Source of the DNA: CAVQRB01 sp963715055 | GTDB lineage: Bacteria; Pseudomonadota; Alphaproteobacteria; Rhodobacterales; Rhodobacteraceae | Direction: 5' to 3' | Assembly: GCA_963715055.1 (NCBI GenBank) | Contig: CAVQRB010000003.1 | Location: 47,966 to 111,965 of the forward strand | DNA length: 64,000 bases | In this document: positions 33,730 through 42,514 of the stretch, in pieces | How the letters are laid out: every line of letters begins with the position of its first letter | Numbering within the stretch: position 1 is the stretch's first letter | Notes under the pieces: model-generated | The model's input: the letters and a program-made list of their open reading frames with translations, nothing else | The model's database searches: none | Told to the model about the DNA's origin: nothing | Made by a program: the position numbers and the translations under genes

Positions 33730-34306
33730 GTCTGGGTCCTTTCGGCGGGATCGGGCAAACCCCGTCCCGGGGGTGCAGGGGGGCGGCATATGTATCGATA
33801 TTTTAAACGCTTTGCGATGATCGGCCATTCTTTTTTCTCAGGCAAGAATTACCTATCCCGGTTACTGGCGGGTTAGCGCAGATCATAAGACTTGATCGGT
33901 CATCCAAACGCACCTAGGCTGGACTATCGGAGCCTTGCGGCTTTGTGAAAAAGGGAGTTTCGCGCTGATCCATCGCTGTGGAAAACCAACGCCCGCTGCC
34001 GTCTGATTTTGCGAAGCAATGGTCTTTTCAGGTCGCAGACGACCGCTCAGGGGAGTGGCAATGCGCATGACGAAAGGGGGATTGGATTGACGTTGTTTAA
34101 TATATTCGTCACTTTTGCCACATTGACGTGGAGGGTAGAGTCAGGGAGTTGATGGTTTTTCGGGCACAGATCTGGAACGCGCGGCAGATTTCGGACATGC
34201 CGTTGCGTCCGCTGTTTCAACGCCTGTCAAATGGGCGTAGTCCACACGCGCGCGGAGCAATCCCCGGGTTCAACGGAACCCCTCCGACGCGGCGGAGATG
34301 CTCGAC
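33730..34306. promoter_or_regulatory. 577-nt divergent intergenic region
   Basis: No convincing gene; two short frames (33883-34068 minus, 34128-34310 plus) lack protein character. It holds the 18-mer TATCGATATTTTAAACGC (33793-33810) shared with the gabT promoter, and an inverted repeat TGACG-N14-CGTCA (34088-34111) around an AT-rich TTTAATATATT core. It presumably contains the promoters for the glutamate-synthase-like gene (left) and for the cluster starting at 34307 (right). Confidence 0.5.
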
Positions 34307-35365
34307 ATGACCCCATTCGCAATCGCAGGCGTTCAGATGTATGTGAACGCGCTTCAATCAAACGTCGAAGGCATGATGCACCGCCTCGACGTGCTGATGG
34401 CGCGGTTCCCATGGACGCAGATGGTGCTCTTCTCGGAACTGGCGCCTTACGGCCCGCTCGACCGTTTCGCGCAGGCGCCGGAAAACGAGGCGCTCGACAC
34501 CTTCTGCGCGGCGGCGAGAAAATACCGCGTCTGGCTGATCCCGGGCTCGATGTTCCTGCGCGATCCAGAGAGTGGTCTGATTTTCAACACCTCGGTGGTG
34601 ATCAACCCCGAAGGCGAGATCATCCGCCGCTATTCCAAGATGTTTCCGTTCCGGCCCTATGAGACCGGAATCGCGGCGGGTACCGAATTCTGTGTCTTCG
34701 ATGTGCCTGAGGTAGGCCGCTTCGGCTTGTCGATCTGCTATGACATATGGTTTCCGGAAACCACGCGGCAGCTGGTATCGCAGGGCGTCGAAGTGCTCCT
34801 GCACCCGGTTCTGACCGGCACGACCGACCGCGATGCAGAACTTGCCATCGCCCGGGCGACAGCGGCGCAATTCCAGTGTTATGTCATTGATGTCAACGGT
34901 TTGGGGGCGGGCGGCATCGGGAAGTCGCTGGTCGTCGATCCGACGTCGATGGTGCTGCATCAGTCGGGCGGGCAGGAGGACATGTTCCCCATCGAGGTGG
35001 ATCTGTCGATGGTGCGTCGCCAGCGCGAGACCGGCATGAAGGGACTTGGACAGGTGCTCAAGAGCTTCCGGGACCGGGATGTGGATTTCACGGTCTACGA
35101 CCGCGCGAGCGGCGTCGATGCCTACCTCGGTACGCTGGGTCCGCTGGAAATCCCGCAGCAAGGGACCCGCGCCGGGCTGCACGTGGATGTTCCGGCGCAA
35201 CGGGTTCACGAATCCCCGACCTACAAGGGCCTGCCCTATGATACGGTTGCGGGAACCCATGCGGAAGTGATGGCTGCGATACCAGATAAAGCCGTGCATC
35301 AAGATGCGGCGCAACACCCCCTGAACCCAAGGGTGAAGGGGACGGAAAAACAATCCAGCGGCTAA
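34307..35365 (+). CDS. Nitrilase-superfamily amidohydrolase
   Basis: 352 residues. Carbon-nitrogen hydrolase with the full Glu-Lys-Cys triad: Glu44 in LFSELAPYG, Lys111 in RRYSKMFPFRPYE, Cys144 in LSICYDIWFPE. Members hydrolyse linear amides, carbamoyl groups or nitriles; the substrate here is unknown. ATG 34307 is chosen because GGAG lies 9 nt upstream; ATG 34298 is too close to it. The last 70 residues, including a lysine/serine-rich end, extend past the catalytic domain. First gene of the cluster through 42514; 72 nt before the decarboxylase-like gene. Confidence 0.88.
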   Translation: MTPFAIAGVQMYVNALQSNVEGMMHRLDVLMARFPWTQMVLFSELAPYGPLDRFAQAPENEALDTFCAAARKYRVWLIPGSMFLRDPESGLIFNTSVVINPEGEIIRRYSKMFPFRPYETGIAAGTEFCVFDVPEVGRFGLSICYDIWFPETTRQLVSQGVEVLLHPVLTGTTDRDAELAIARATAAQFQCYVIDVNGLGAGGIGKSLVVDPTSMVLHQSGGQEDMFPIEVDLSMVRRQRETGMKGLGQVLKSFRDRDVDFTVYDRASGVDAYLGTLGPLEIPQQGTRAGLHVDVPAQRVHESPTYKGLPYDTVAGTHAEVMAAIPDKAVHQDAAQHPLNPRVKGTEKQSSG

Positions 35366-35437
35366 GGCCGGTATGGATGGGGCGGCACCGCCGCCCCCAC
35401 ATGCCCGGCTGTTCCCGCGTCCAACGGAGAACGACTG

Positions 35438-38191
35438 ATGCATGCGACCAACGACTATTCCTCGGCGATCCAATTGCGCTCTGACCGGTGGAGTGCGCTG
35501 CGCGAAGCCAGTAGCGCGCTGACCCGGGAAACCAGGACCAAACAGACAGCAGCCTTGCGCAAAAGGATCGAGCAACTTTTCGAAGCCCTGGCGGTGATTG
35601 AGCCCTATTGGGCCTTTCCTGGCATGGCCGCCTTCGACCATATGCGGCGCCAGTTCGAGCATAACAACCCGGAAGATCTGGCCTTCAGCGTCGGACGTGT
35701 CACCCGCGCGCTGACCACCGGGGCCTACCGGCGCCGCCACATTCCGCTTGAACGCGATTCGGTCGATCAGGACGAGCATGACGACGAGGCGATGCTGCCG
35801 CCCGAGGCACGCGCGATGGCGAAGCCTTATTTTGAAGTGCTGATTGTCGACAATGTGAACGAGCATCAGGAACGCTGGCTGCGCAACAACGTCACGCGCA
35901 TGCGCCGTCCGGAAGACCCGTTCATCTATGAAGCGGTCGTGGTGCCGTCGCTGGAAGACGCGCTGGTCGCAGTACTCTTCAATCACAACATCCAGGCCAT
36001 CGTGGTGCGCCCGGGCCTTGTGCTGAAATCGAAGATGGATCAGCAATTCATGCGCCGCTACCTCAACCGGGCGGGCGATGAGAAGGAAATCGACGCGCTG
36101 CTGCCGGAAAATTACGGACCGGAGCTCTGCCGTCTGGTGGCCAAGGTGCGTCCGGAACTTGACGCCTATCTGGTGACGGAACGCTCCGTGGAAGACATCG
36201 CGGGGCTCGATCTGGGCATCTGCCGGCGGGTCTTCTACAATCAGGAAGACTTCATGGAGTTGCACCTGAACATCCTGCGCGGGGTGCAGGCGCGCAACAA
36301 GACGCCATTTTTCACAGCACTTGTGGAGTATTCCAAGCAACCCACGGGCGTTTTCCACGCAATGCCGATCAGCCGCGGCAAGTCGATCTCGCGCAGTCAC
36401 TGGATCCAGGACATGGGCGCCTTCTACGGGCCCAACATCTTCCTTGCCGAAACCTCCGCGACCTCGGGCGGGCTCGACAGCCTTCTGGAACCGCATGGGC
36501 CTATTAAAGAAGCGCAGGAACTTGCCGCGCGGGCCTTTGGCTCGAAACAGACCTTCTTTGCCACCAACGGCACATCGACCTGCAACAAGATCGTGGTGCA
36601 GGCGCTGGTGCGGCCCGGTGACATCGTGCTTGTGGACCGCGATTGCCACAAATCGCACCATTACGGCATGGTGCTTGCTGGCGCACAGGTCTGCTACCTC
36701 GATAGCTATCCGCTCGACGAATATTCGATGTATGGCGCCGTGCCGCTGCGCGAGATCAAACACCAGCTACTCAAGCTCAAGGCCGAAGGCAAGCTCGACC
36801 GGGTGCGGATGCTGCTCCTGACCAACTGCACCTTCGACGGGCTAGTCTATAACGTCGAGCGGGTGATGGAAGAATGTCTCGCGATCAAGCCGGACCTCAT
36901 CTTCCTCTGGGACGAGGCCTGGTTCGCCTTCGCCCGCTTCAATCCGACCTACCGCCAGCGCACCGCGATGTCAGCGGCGACAACCTTGCGCGATCGGTTC
37001 CGTTCGGACGAGCATAAGCGCAAATACGAGGCGCAGCAGACCCTTCTCAAGGATGCGGACGAGGAGAAGCTGCTCAACACACGGCTGGTCCCGCCACCGA
37101 CAGCCCGCGTCAGAGCCTATGCGACGCAATCCACGCACAAGACGCTGACCTCGCTGCGGCAGGGTTCGATGATCCACGTCAACGATCAGGACTTCAAGGG
37201 CGAGGTGGAGCAGGCTTTCCATGAGGCCTACATGACCCATACCTCGACCTCGCCGAACTACCAGATCATCGCGAGCCTCGATGTGGGGCGCCGTCAGGTC
37301 GAGTTGGAAGGCTTCGAGTTCGTGCAACGGCAGATCGAGGCCGCGATGTCGATGCGTCGCGCGATCACCATGCATCCGCTCTTGCAGAAATACTTCAAGG
37401 TGCTGACCGCAAGCGACATGATCCCCGAGCATCACCGCCAATCCGGCGTGACAAGCTATTTCGACGCGGAGCATGGCTGGACCGACATGTGGGATTGTTG
37501 GGAACAAGATGATTTCGTGCTCGACCCCACGCGCGTGACGCTGTCGGTGGGCGGTACCGGCTGGGACGGCGATACGTTCAAGACCGATATCCTGATGGAC
37601 AAATACGGCATCCAGATCAACAAGACCTCGCGCAACACGGTCCTCTTCATGACCAACATCGGCACCACGCGCTCTTCGGTCGCCTATCTGATCGAAGTGC
37701 TGGTGGAGATCGCGAAATCCATCGACGAACGCCTCGATGATGCCAGCCGGATGGAGCGCTTGTCGTTTGACCGGCGCGTCAAGGGCCTGATGCAGGACCT
37801 GCCGCCGCTGCCGGACTTCAGCCGCTTCCACGACGCCTTCCAGGCCTGTACGACCACCGGGGAAGGCGATATCCGCTCGGCCTTCTTCCTCGCCTATGAC
37901 GAGACCAAATGCGACTACCTCGACATCAACGGCCCGCTGAAAGAAGCACTGGATGCGGGAGACACCGTTGTCTCCGCAAGCTTCATCATCCCCTATCCGC
38001 CGGGCTTTCCGATCCTGGTGCCCGGGCAGGTGGTGAGCCAGGAGATCCTGGCCTTCATGCTGGCGCTCGATGTGAGCGAGATTCACGGCTACCGGCCGGA
38101 TCTGGGCCTGCGGGTCTTCACGACGGAAGCGCTTCAGGACATCATCAACGCCAAACCCGAGACCCCAAAAATCGCCAAAGCGGCGGAATAA
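35438..38191 (+). CDS. Orn/Lys/Arg decarboxylase-like PLP enzyme, long form
   Basis: 917 residues, longer than the usual 710-760 of acid-type decarboxylases. An N-terminal helical part (1-130) precedes a receiver-like wing domain (FEVLIVDNVNEHQ, about 132-200), then the fold-I PLP core with FFATNGTSTCNKIVVQALV, the PLP aspartate in LIFLWDEAWFAFARF and Schiff-base Lys568 in STHKTLTSLRQGSMIH, then a C-terminal domain (PYPPGFPILVPGQVVSQEIL) typical of the family. It would decarboxylate a basic or related amino acid to an amine, but substrate residues cannot be judged by eye. 24 nt before the ATP-grasp gene. Confidence 0.88.
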   Translation: MHATNDYSSAIQLRSDRWSALREASSALTRETRTKQTAALRKRIEQLFEALAVIEPYWAFPGMAAFDHMRRQFEHNNPEDLAFSVGRVTRALTTGAYRRRHIPLERDSVDQDEHDDEAMLPPEARAMAKPYFEVLIVDNVNEHQERWLRNNVTRMRRPEDPFIYEAVVVPSLEDALVAVLFNHNIQAIVVRPGLVLKSKMDQQFMRRYLNRAGDEKEIDALLPENYGPELCRLVAKVRPELDAYLVTERSVEDIAGLDLGICRRVFYNQEDFMELHLNILRGVQARNKTPFFTALVEYSKQPTGVFHAMPISRGKSISRSHWIQDMGAFYGPNIFLAETSATSGGLDSLLEPHGPIKEAQELAARAFGSKQTFFATNGTSTCNKIVVQALVRPGDIVLVDRDCHKSHHYGMVLAGAQVCYLDSYPLDEYSMYGAVPLREIKHQLLKLKAEGKLDRVRMLLLTNCTFDGLVYNVERVMEECLAIKPDLIFLWDEAWFAFARFNPTYRQRTAMSAATTLRDRFRSDEHKRKYEAQQTLLKDADEEKLLNTRLVPPPTARVRAYATQSTHKTLTSLRQGSMIHVNDQDFKGEVEQAFHEAYMTHTSTSPNYQIIASLDVGRRQVELEGFEFVQRQIEAAMSMRRAITMHPLLQKYFKVLTASDMIPEHHRQSGVTSYFDAEHGWTDMWDCWEQDDFVLDPTRVTLSVGGTGWDGDTFKTDILMDKYGIQINKTSRNTVLFMTNIGTTRSSVAYLIEVLVEIAKSIDERLDDASRMERLSFDRRVKGLMQDLPPLPDFSRFHDAFQACTTTGEGDIRSAFFLAYDETKCDYLDINGPLKEALDAGDTVVSASFIIPYPPGFPILVPGQVVSQEILAFMLALDVSEIHGYRPDLGLRVFTTEALQDIINAKPETPKIAKAAE

Positions 38192-38215
38192 GATACAACA
38201 GAGAGGACAGTCATC

Positions 38216-39676
38216 ATGGTCAAAACGGTTCTGAAGAACATTTCCGAGATCCGCCGCTATTTCCACCGCAACGAGGATCCCGTCTATTTCATCTCCGCCA
38301 CCAATTTCAACCTGCTGGGGCTGGATGAGTGGGTGAAGAACTTCAAATACATCTGCTACATCGACTGCTACGGCGGCAAGCATCCGAACGTCTTCTGCCC
38401 ATCCGAGCAGCCGCACGCGGAGTTCCAGTCGATCGAGGACATCAACAACTACCTGCTGCAGCACAAGGAAGTCATCGACTTCATCAAGCGCCGTGGCGGC
38501 AATCCGAAGTTCGTCTTCCTGATGTTCGACGAGGAAACCGAACGGCTGTCCAAGGAGCTCGGCGCCTCGGTCTGGTTCCCGAAGGCAAAGTTGCGCAGCG
38601 CCATGGACAACAAGATCGAAACCGTGCGGATCGGCAACAAGGCGGGCGTGCCTTCGGTGCCGAATGTGCTCGCGGAGGTCAAGTCCTACGAGGACCTGAA
38701 GAAGACCTGCGAAAAAGCCGGTATCGGCCATGACCTCGTGCTGCAATCGGCCTTCGGGGACAGCGGCCACACGACGTTCTTCATCAAGTCCGAAGCCGAT
38801 TTCCGCCGCCACGAGCATGAGATTGTGGGCGAGGGCGAGATCAAGATCATGAAGCGCATCGACTGCCGCGGCTCGGCGATCGAGGCCTGCGCCACCAAGG
38901 AAGGCACGATCGTCGGCCCCTTGATGACGGAGCTTGTGGGCTTCAAGGAACTGACACCATACCGGGGCGGATGGTGCGGCAACGAAATCCTCTCCACGGC
39001 TTTCCCGGCAAAGGTCCGCGAAAAGGCGCGCGATCTCACCTTCAAGTTCGGGGAGCAGCTACGCAAGGAAGGCTACCGCGGTTATTTCGAGCTCGATTTC
39101 CTGATCGACAAGAAGACCGGCGATCTCTGGCTTGGCGAGTTGAACCCGCGCATCACCGGTGCCTCCTCGATGACCAATCACGCGGCCTTCGCCCATGCGG
39201 ACGCGCCGCTGTTCCTGTTCCACCTGCTGGAGTTCTCCCGCAAGAAGTTCAACCTCGACGTCGATGAACTGAACTCCCGCTGGGCGGACAGCGAGAACAT
39301 CGACAGCTGGTCGCAGATGGTAATCAAGCACACCGAGGATTCGGTGGACATCTGCACCGGCTCGCCGGAAACGGGCATCTATAAGATGCTGGAAGACGGG
39401 CGCGTGGTCTTCGATCGGTTCGACTATCACCGCCGCGCGGTGGAATCCGAGAACGAAGCCTTTTACCTGCGCATCCTGCGGCCAGGCGATTACCGCTATG
39501 AAGGCGCAGACATCGGCATCCTGGTGACCCGTGGCCGGTCCATGACCAAGAGTTTCCAGTTGAACGAGCGGGCGAAAAAGTGGATCCACGGGATCAAATC
39601 GAGCGTTACTGCAAAACCGCTGCCCGTTGCCAACGCGGGTCCGGCTCTGGCGGATCCGGCGTTCAAGATCCTCTGA
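38216..39676 (+). CDS. ATP-grasp ligase of unknown substrate
   Basis: 486 residues. The ATP-grasp core is recognised by VLQSAFGDSGHTTFFIKSE, the lysine-rich KIMKRIDCRGSAIEA strand and the metal-binding pair Glu292 (YFELDFLIDK) and Glu308/Asn310 (LGELNPRITGASS). Such enzymes activate a carboxylate as acyl phosphate and join it to an amine, thiol or other nucleophile. No biotin carboxyl carrier gene is nearby, so a biotin carboxylase label would not be justified. A GAGAGGAC site precedes the ATG. Between the decarboxylase-like and NTN-hydrolase genes, it is a candidate bond-forming step of the cluster. Confidence 0.85.
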   Translation: MVKTVLKNISEIRRYFHRNEDPVYFISATNFNLLGLDEWVKNFKYICYIDCYGGKHPNVFCPSEQPHAEFQSIEDINNYLLQHKEVIDFIKRRGGNPKFVFLMFDEETERLSKELGASVWFPKAKLRSAMDNKIETVRIGNKAGVPSVPNVLAEVKSYEDLKKTCEKAGIGHDLVLQSAFGDSGHTTFFIKSEADFRRHEHEIVGEGEIKIMKRIDCRGSAIEACATKEGTIVGPLMTELVGFKELTPYRGGWCGNEILSTAFPAKVREKARDLTFKFGEQLRKEGYRGYFELDFLIDKKTGDLWLGELNPRITGASSMTNHAAFAHADAPLFLFHLLEFSRKKFNLDVDELNSRWADSENIDSWSQMVIKHTEDSVDICTGSPETGIYKMLEDGRVVFDRFDYHRRAVESENEAFYLRILRPGDYRYEGADIGILVTRGRSMTKSFQLNERAKKWIHGIKSSVTAKPLPVANAGPALADPAFKIL

Positions 39677-39698
39677 TCCGGAAAGGACAGCGCAGCAC

Positions 39699-40670
39699 AT
39701 GCTCTGGCGCGCCATCAGCGAGGCAAGCCCCGGACCGAAATGGTCCGGGCTTTTTGCCGAATACTGGCCGGACTACAAGCGCTGGTGGCTGAAGGAGGGT
39801 GAGAGCGCGCGCCCGACCTATGCGGAATCACGCCGGGCGCTCAACGACCACATGCCCGAAATCGTGCCGCTCTACGACGAACTGTGCGAATTGGCAGGCG
39901 GAGGCGATCTGGCCGCACGGTTTCTCTCCTTCTACTGCCCGCCGCCCTATCTGGCGGGCTGTTCACAAGCGATCTGGACCGGCAAGGAGCCGGTGATGGT
40001 GCGCAACTACGATTACAATCCCCATGCCTTCGACAGCCTTGTGCTCCATACCACCTGGCAAGGGCGGCGCGTCATGGGCACTTCGGATGGTCTCTGGGGT
40101 ATGGTCGACGGGGTCAACGACGCAGGCCTTGCGATCTCGCTGACCTTCGGCGGGCGGCGTATCGTCGGCACGGGCTTTGGTGTTCCGCTGATCTTGCGCT
40201 ACGTCTTGCAGACCTGCGAGACGACGGAGCAGGCAGGGGCCGTCCTGGCCCGTGTGCCGACGCATATGAGCTACAACGTCACCGTGCTCGACCGCAAACG
40301 CAATTACCTCACGGCGATGATGGCACCGGACCGGCCCGCGGTCCTGACCCATGCGGCGGTAGCGACGAACCATCAGGAAAACGTGGAATGGGTGAGTCAT
40401 GCGCGCTTCACCGCCACCGTCGAGCGGGAACGATTCCTGCTGCAACGGCTCTCGCTGCATCGCGATCCGGAGGAGAAGTTCATCGCGGCCTTCTTGCGCC
40501 CGCCGCTCTATTCCACCGCCTTCTCCGCCGGCTTCGGCACGCTCTATACAGCCGTCTACCGTCCGCGGCTGCGGGAGATGGAACTGCGTTGGCCCGGCAC
40601 CGTCTGGCCGATGTCCATGGAGAATTTCGTGGAAGGCGGTCGCCGGGTGCAGATCCCCGGTGCTGCCTGA
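39699..40670 (+). CDS. C45-family (acyl-CoA:6-APA acyltransferase-like) NTN hydrolase
   Basis: 323 residues. The candidate nucleophile is Cys88 in LAGCSQAIW, preceded by Gly, as at the Gly-Cys self-cleavage site of penicillin acyltransferase (IAT); the next block VMVRNYDYNP (conserved Arg/Asn/Asp) and GTSDGLWGMVDGVNDAGLAI fit the family. Cleavage would give an N-terminal piece of 87 residues and a catalytic piece. Reaction class: hydrolysis or transfer of an acyl group on an amide. The start at 39699 lies 23 nt after the ATP-grasp stop with AAAGGA upstream. Confidence 0.8.
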   Translation: MLWRAISEASPGPKWSGLFAEYWPDYKRWWLKEGESARPTYAESRRALNDHMPEIVPLYDELCELAGGGDLAARFLSFYCPPPYLAGCSQAIWTGKEPVMVRNYDYNPHAFDSLVLHTTWQGRRVMGTSDGLWGMVDGVNDAGLAISLTFGGRRIVGTGFGVPLILRYVLQTCETTEQAGAVLARVPTHMSYNVTVLDRKRNYLTAMMAPDRPAVLTHAAVATNHQENVEWVSHARFTATVERERFLLQRLSLHRDPEEKFIAAFLRPPLYSTAFSAGFGTLYTAVYRPRLREMELRWPGTVWPMSMENFVEGGRRVQIPGAA

Positions 40671-40676
40671 AGCGCC

Positions 40677-41795
40677 ATGGCCGGTCCGCTTGCCACGCTG
40701 ACGGTTGTCGAATTTGCGGGCCTCGGGCCTGCACCGCTGGCCGGGCAGTTACTCGCCGATCTCGGGGCGCGCGTCATCGTAGTGGACCGCGGGAGCGCAC
40801 CCGCCGATCCCACGGATATCAACCGGCGCGGCAAGCGCAGTATCGCTCTCAACCTCAAGACGCGCGAGGGGTTGGAGGCTGCCAAACGCCTGATCGAAAG
40901 GGCGGATATCCTGATCGAAGGGTTTCGACCGGGCGTGATGGAGCGCCTTGGTCTCGGCCCGCAGGATTGCCCGGAGCGGTTGATCTACGGTCGCATGACT
41001 GGCTGGGGGCAAACCGGTCCCTGGTCCGCCACCGCGGGACATGACATCAACTATCTGGCCATGACCGGGGCGCTGCGGGCTTTCGGACCGGGCGACGGGC
41101 CGCCCGTGGCGCCGCTCAACCTCGTCGCGGATTATGGCGGCGGAACGATGTTCCTGCTCTTCGGTCTGCTTGCGGCGGTGATCGAACGCGGGGTCTCGGG
41201 CAGGGGGCAGGTCGTGGATGCGGCGATGGTGGACGGTGTGCCGGCGATGATGGGCCTCATTCACGGCTTGCTGGCGCAGGGGCGTTGGCGCAACGAGCGC
41301 GAGGCCAATTGGCTCGACGGCGGCGCGCCCTACTACCGCAGCTATGCCTGCAGCGACGGCAAGTTCATCGCCGTCGGCGCGCTGGAACCGCAGTTCTTTG
41401 CGGAGCTGGTGGCGCGGGCGGGCTTGGCGGAAACAGATCTCGCCGCACAGGACGACACCGCCGCCTGGCCCTTCGAGCGAGCCAGATTTGCCGCGGTCTT
41501 CGCCCAGAAGACACGCGACGAATGGGCGGCGATCTTCGAGGGCAGCGATGCCTGCGCGGCCCCCGTGCTCGATTTCGCGGAAGCCGCCTGCCATCCGGTC
41601 AACACGGCGCGCGGCGTCTTCTACGAGGCCGCAGGCGTGACACAGGCCAGTGCGGCGCCCCGGTTTTCGCGCAGCGCGCCAGAGCGTCCGCACCCGCCCA
41701 CCGGCCCGGGCGCAGACACCGACGCGATCCTTGCGGATCTGGGCTATTCGGCGGATGACATCGCGGAGCTACGTGCAAAGGGAGCCCTCACATGA
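40677..41795 (+). CDS. CaiB-fold protein, probably alpha-methylacyl-CoA racemase-like
   Basis: 372 residues of the family III CoA-transferase fold. The residues of the alpha-methylacyl-CoA racemase triad are in place: His122 (AGHDINYLAMTGAL), Asp152 (VADYGGGTMFL) and Glu237 (GALEPQFF), with the same spacing as His126/Asp156/Glu241 of the mycobacterial enzyme. This argues for an epimerase or racemase of 2-substituted acyl-CoA rather than a CoA transferase. 6 nt after the C45 gene and overlapping the SDR gene by 4 nt, so clearly in the operon. Confidence 0.85.
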   Translation: MAGPLATLTVVEFAGLGPAPLAGQLLADLGARVIVVDRGSAPADPTDINRRGKRSIALNLKTREGLEAAKRLIERADILIEGFRPGVMERLGLGPQDCPERLIYGRMTGWGQTGPWSATAGHDINYLAMTGALRAFGPGDGPPVAPLNLVADYGGGTMFLLFGLLAAVIERGVSGRGQVVDAAMVDGVPAMMGLIHGLLAQGRWRNEREANWLDGGAPYYRSYACSDGKFIAVGALEPQFFAELVARAGLAETDLAAQDDTAAWPFERARFAAVFAQKTRDEWAAIFEGSDACAAPVLDFAEAACHPVNTARGVFYEAAGVTQASAAPRFSRSAPERPHPPTGPGADTDAILADLGYSADDIAELRAKGALT

Positions 41796-42514
41796 GCCGC
41801 ATCGCGATCGTCACCGGAGCCGCAGGTGGCCTCGGTCAAGCCATCGTGGCGCAATTGCTGGCCGATGGACTGAGCGTGATCGGGTTCGATATCGACGCGG
41901 AAGGGCTGGAAGCGCTTCAGCAACCGGGATTCCAAGGGCGCGCTGTCAATCTGACCGATCCTGCGGCGATCGCAAGCGCCTTTGCGCAAGTCGCCGAACA
42001 ACACGGCGGGCTCGATGTGCTGGTGAACAACGCCGGCACCTGCCTGATGTCCGCCTTCCCCGATATTTCTGCCCGCGAACTCGACGCGCAGATGGCGATC
42101 AATTTCACTGGCGCGTTCCACTGCTGTCAGGAGGCGGTGAAACTGATGCAGGGGCGCGCGGGTGTACGCAAGATCATCAACATCTCTTCCAACGGCGCCT
42201 ATAATTTCGACGTCTTCGATCCGCCGCATTACCGCGCGTCCAAGGCAGCGCTCGACACGCTGACCAAGGATCTCGCGCGCCGCTATGCGCGCGAGAAGAT
42301 CGCGGTGAATTCGATCGCGCCGGCGATGACGGAAACACCGCTCTTTGATGTGGTGAGCGAGGAGGTGCTGGCGGCAGCGCTGGCGCAGATGCCACATGGC
42401 CGCGCAATGCAACCGTCGGAGATTGCAGCCTGGGTCGGGTTCCTTGTCTCGGCGGCAGGCGACGTATCGAGCGGCAATGTGATCATCCTCAACCAGGGCC
42501 GCGACGTGCGCTAG
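41792..42514 (+). CDS. Short-chain dehydrogenase/reductase
   Basis: 240 residues. Classical SDR: TGAAGGLGQ nucleotide-binding motif, DVLVNNAGTCL, catalytic Ser in IINISSNGAYNF and the Tyr-x-x-x-Lys in HYRASKAALDT. FDIDAEGLE suggests NAD(H). The spacing between the Ser and Tyr carries a few extra residues (FDVFDPP), possibly shaping substrate choice. Last plus-strand gene of the cluster; its stop shares the CTAG at 42511-42514 with the stop of the convergent lactonase-like gene, so there is no room for a terminator. Confidence 0.88.
   Translation: MSRIAIVTGAAGGLGQAIVAQLLADGLSVIGFDIDAEGLEALQQPGFQGRAVNLTDPAAIASAFAQVAEQHGGLDVLVNNAGTCLMSAFPDISARELDAQMAINFTGAFHCCQEAVKLMQGRAGVRKIINISSNGAYNFDVFDPPHYRASKAALDTLTKDLARRYAREKIAVNSIAPAMTETPLFDVVSEEVLAAALAQMPHGRAMQPSEIAAWVGFLVSAAGDVSSGNVIILNQGRDVR

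Noticed and set aside
33883..34310. Short frames on both strands in the 577-nt gap
   Set aside because: No protein character, no ribosome binding sites; the region is better explained as promoter DNA.
34358..36763. 801-codon minus-strand frame opposite the nitrilase and decarboxylase genes
   Set aside because: Antisense frames stay open because of high third-position GC; the translation shows no domain and covers two well-supported genes.
38216..39676. Calling the ATP-grasp gene a biotin carboxylase
   Set aside because: No carrier protein or carboxyltransferase nearby, and only general ATP-grasp motifs are visible.
40677..41795. Calling the CaiB-fold gene a CoA transferase
   Set aside because: The racemase His/Asp/Glu triad is present at the right spacing.
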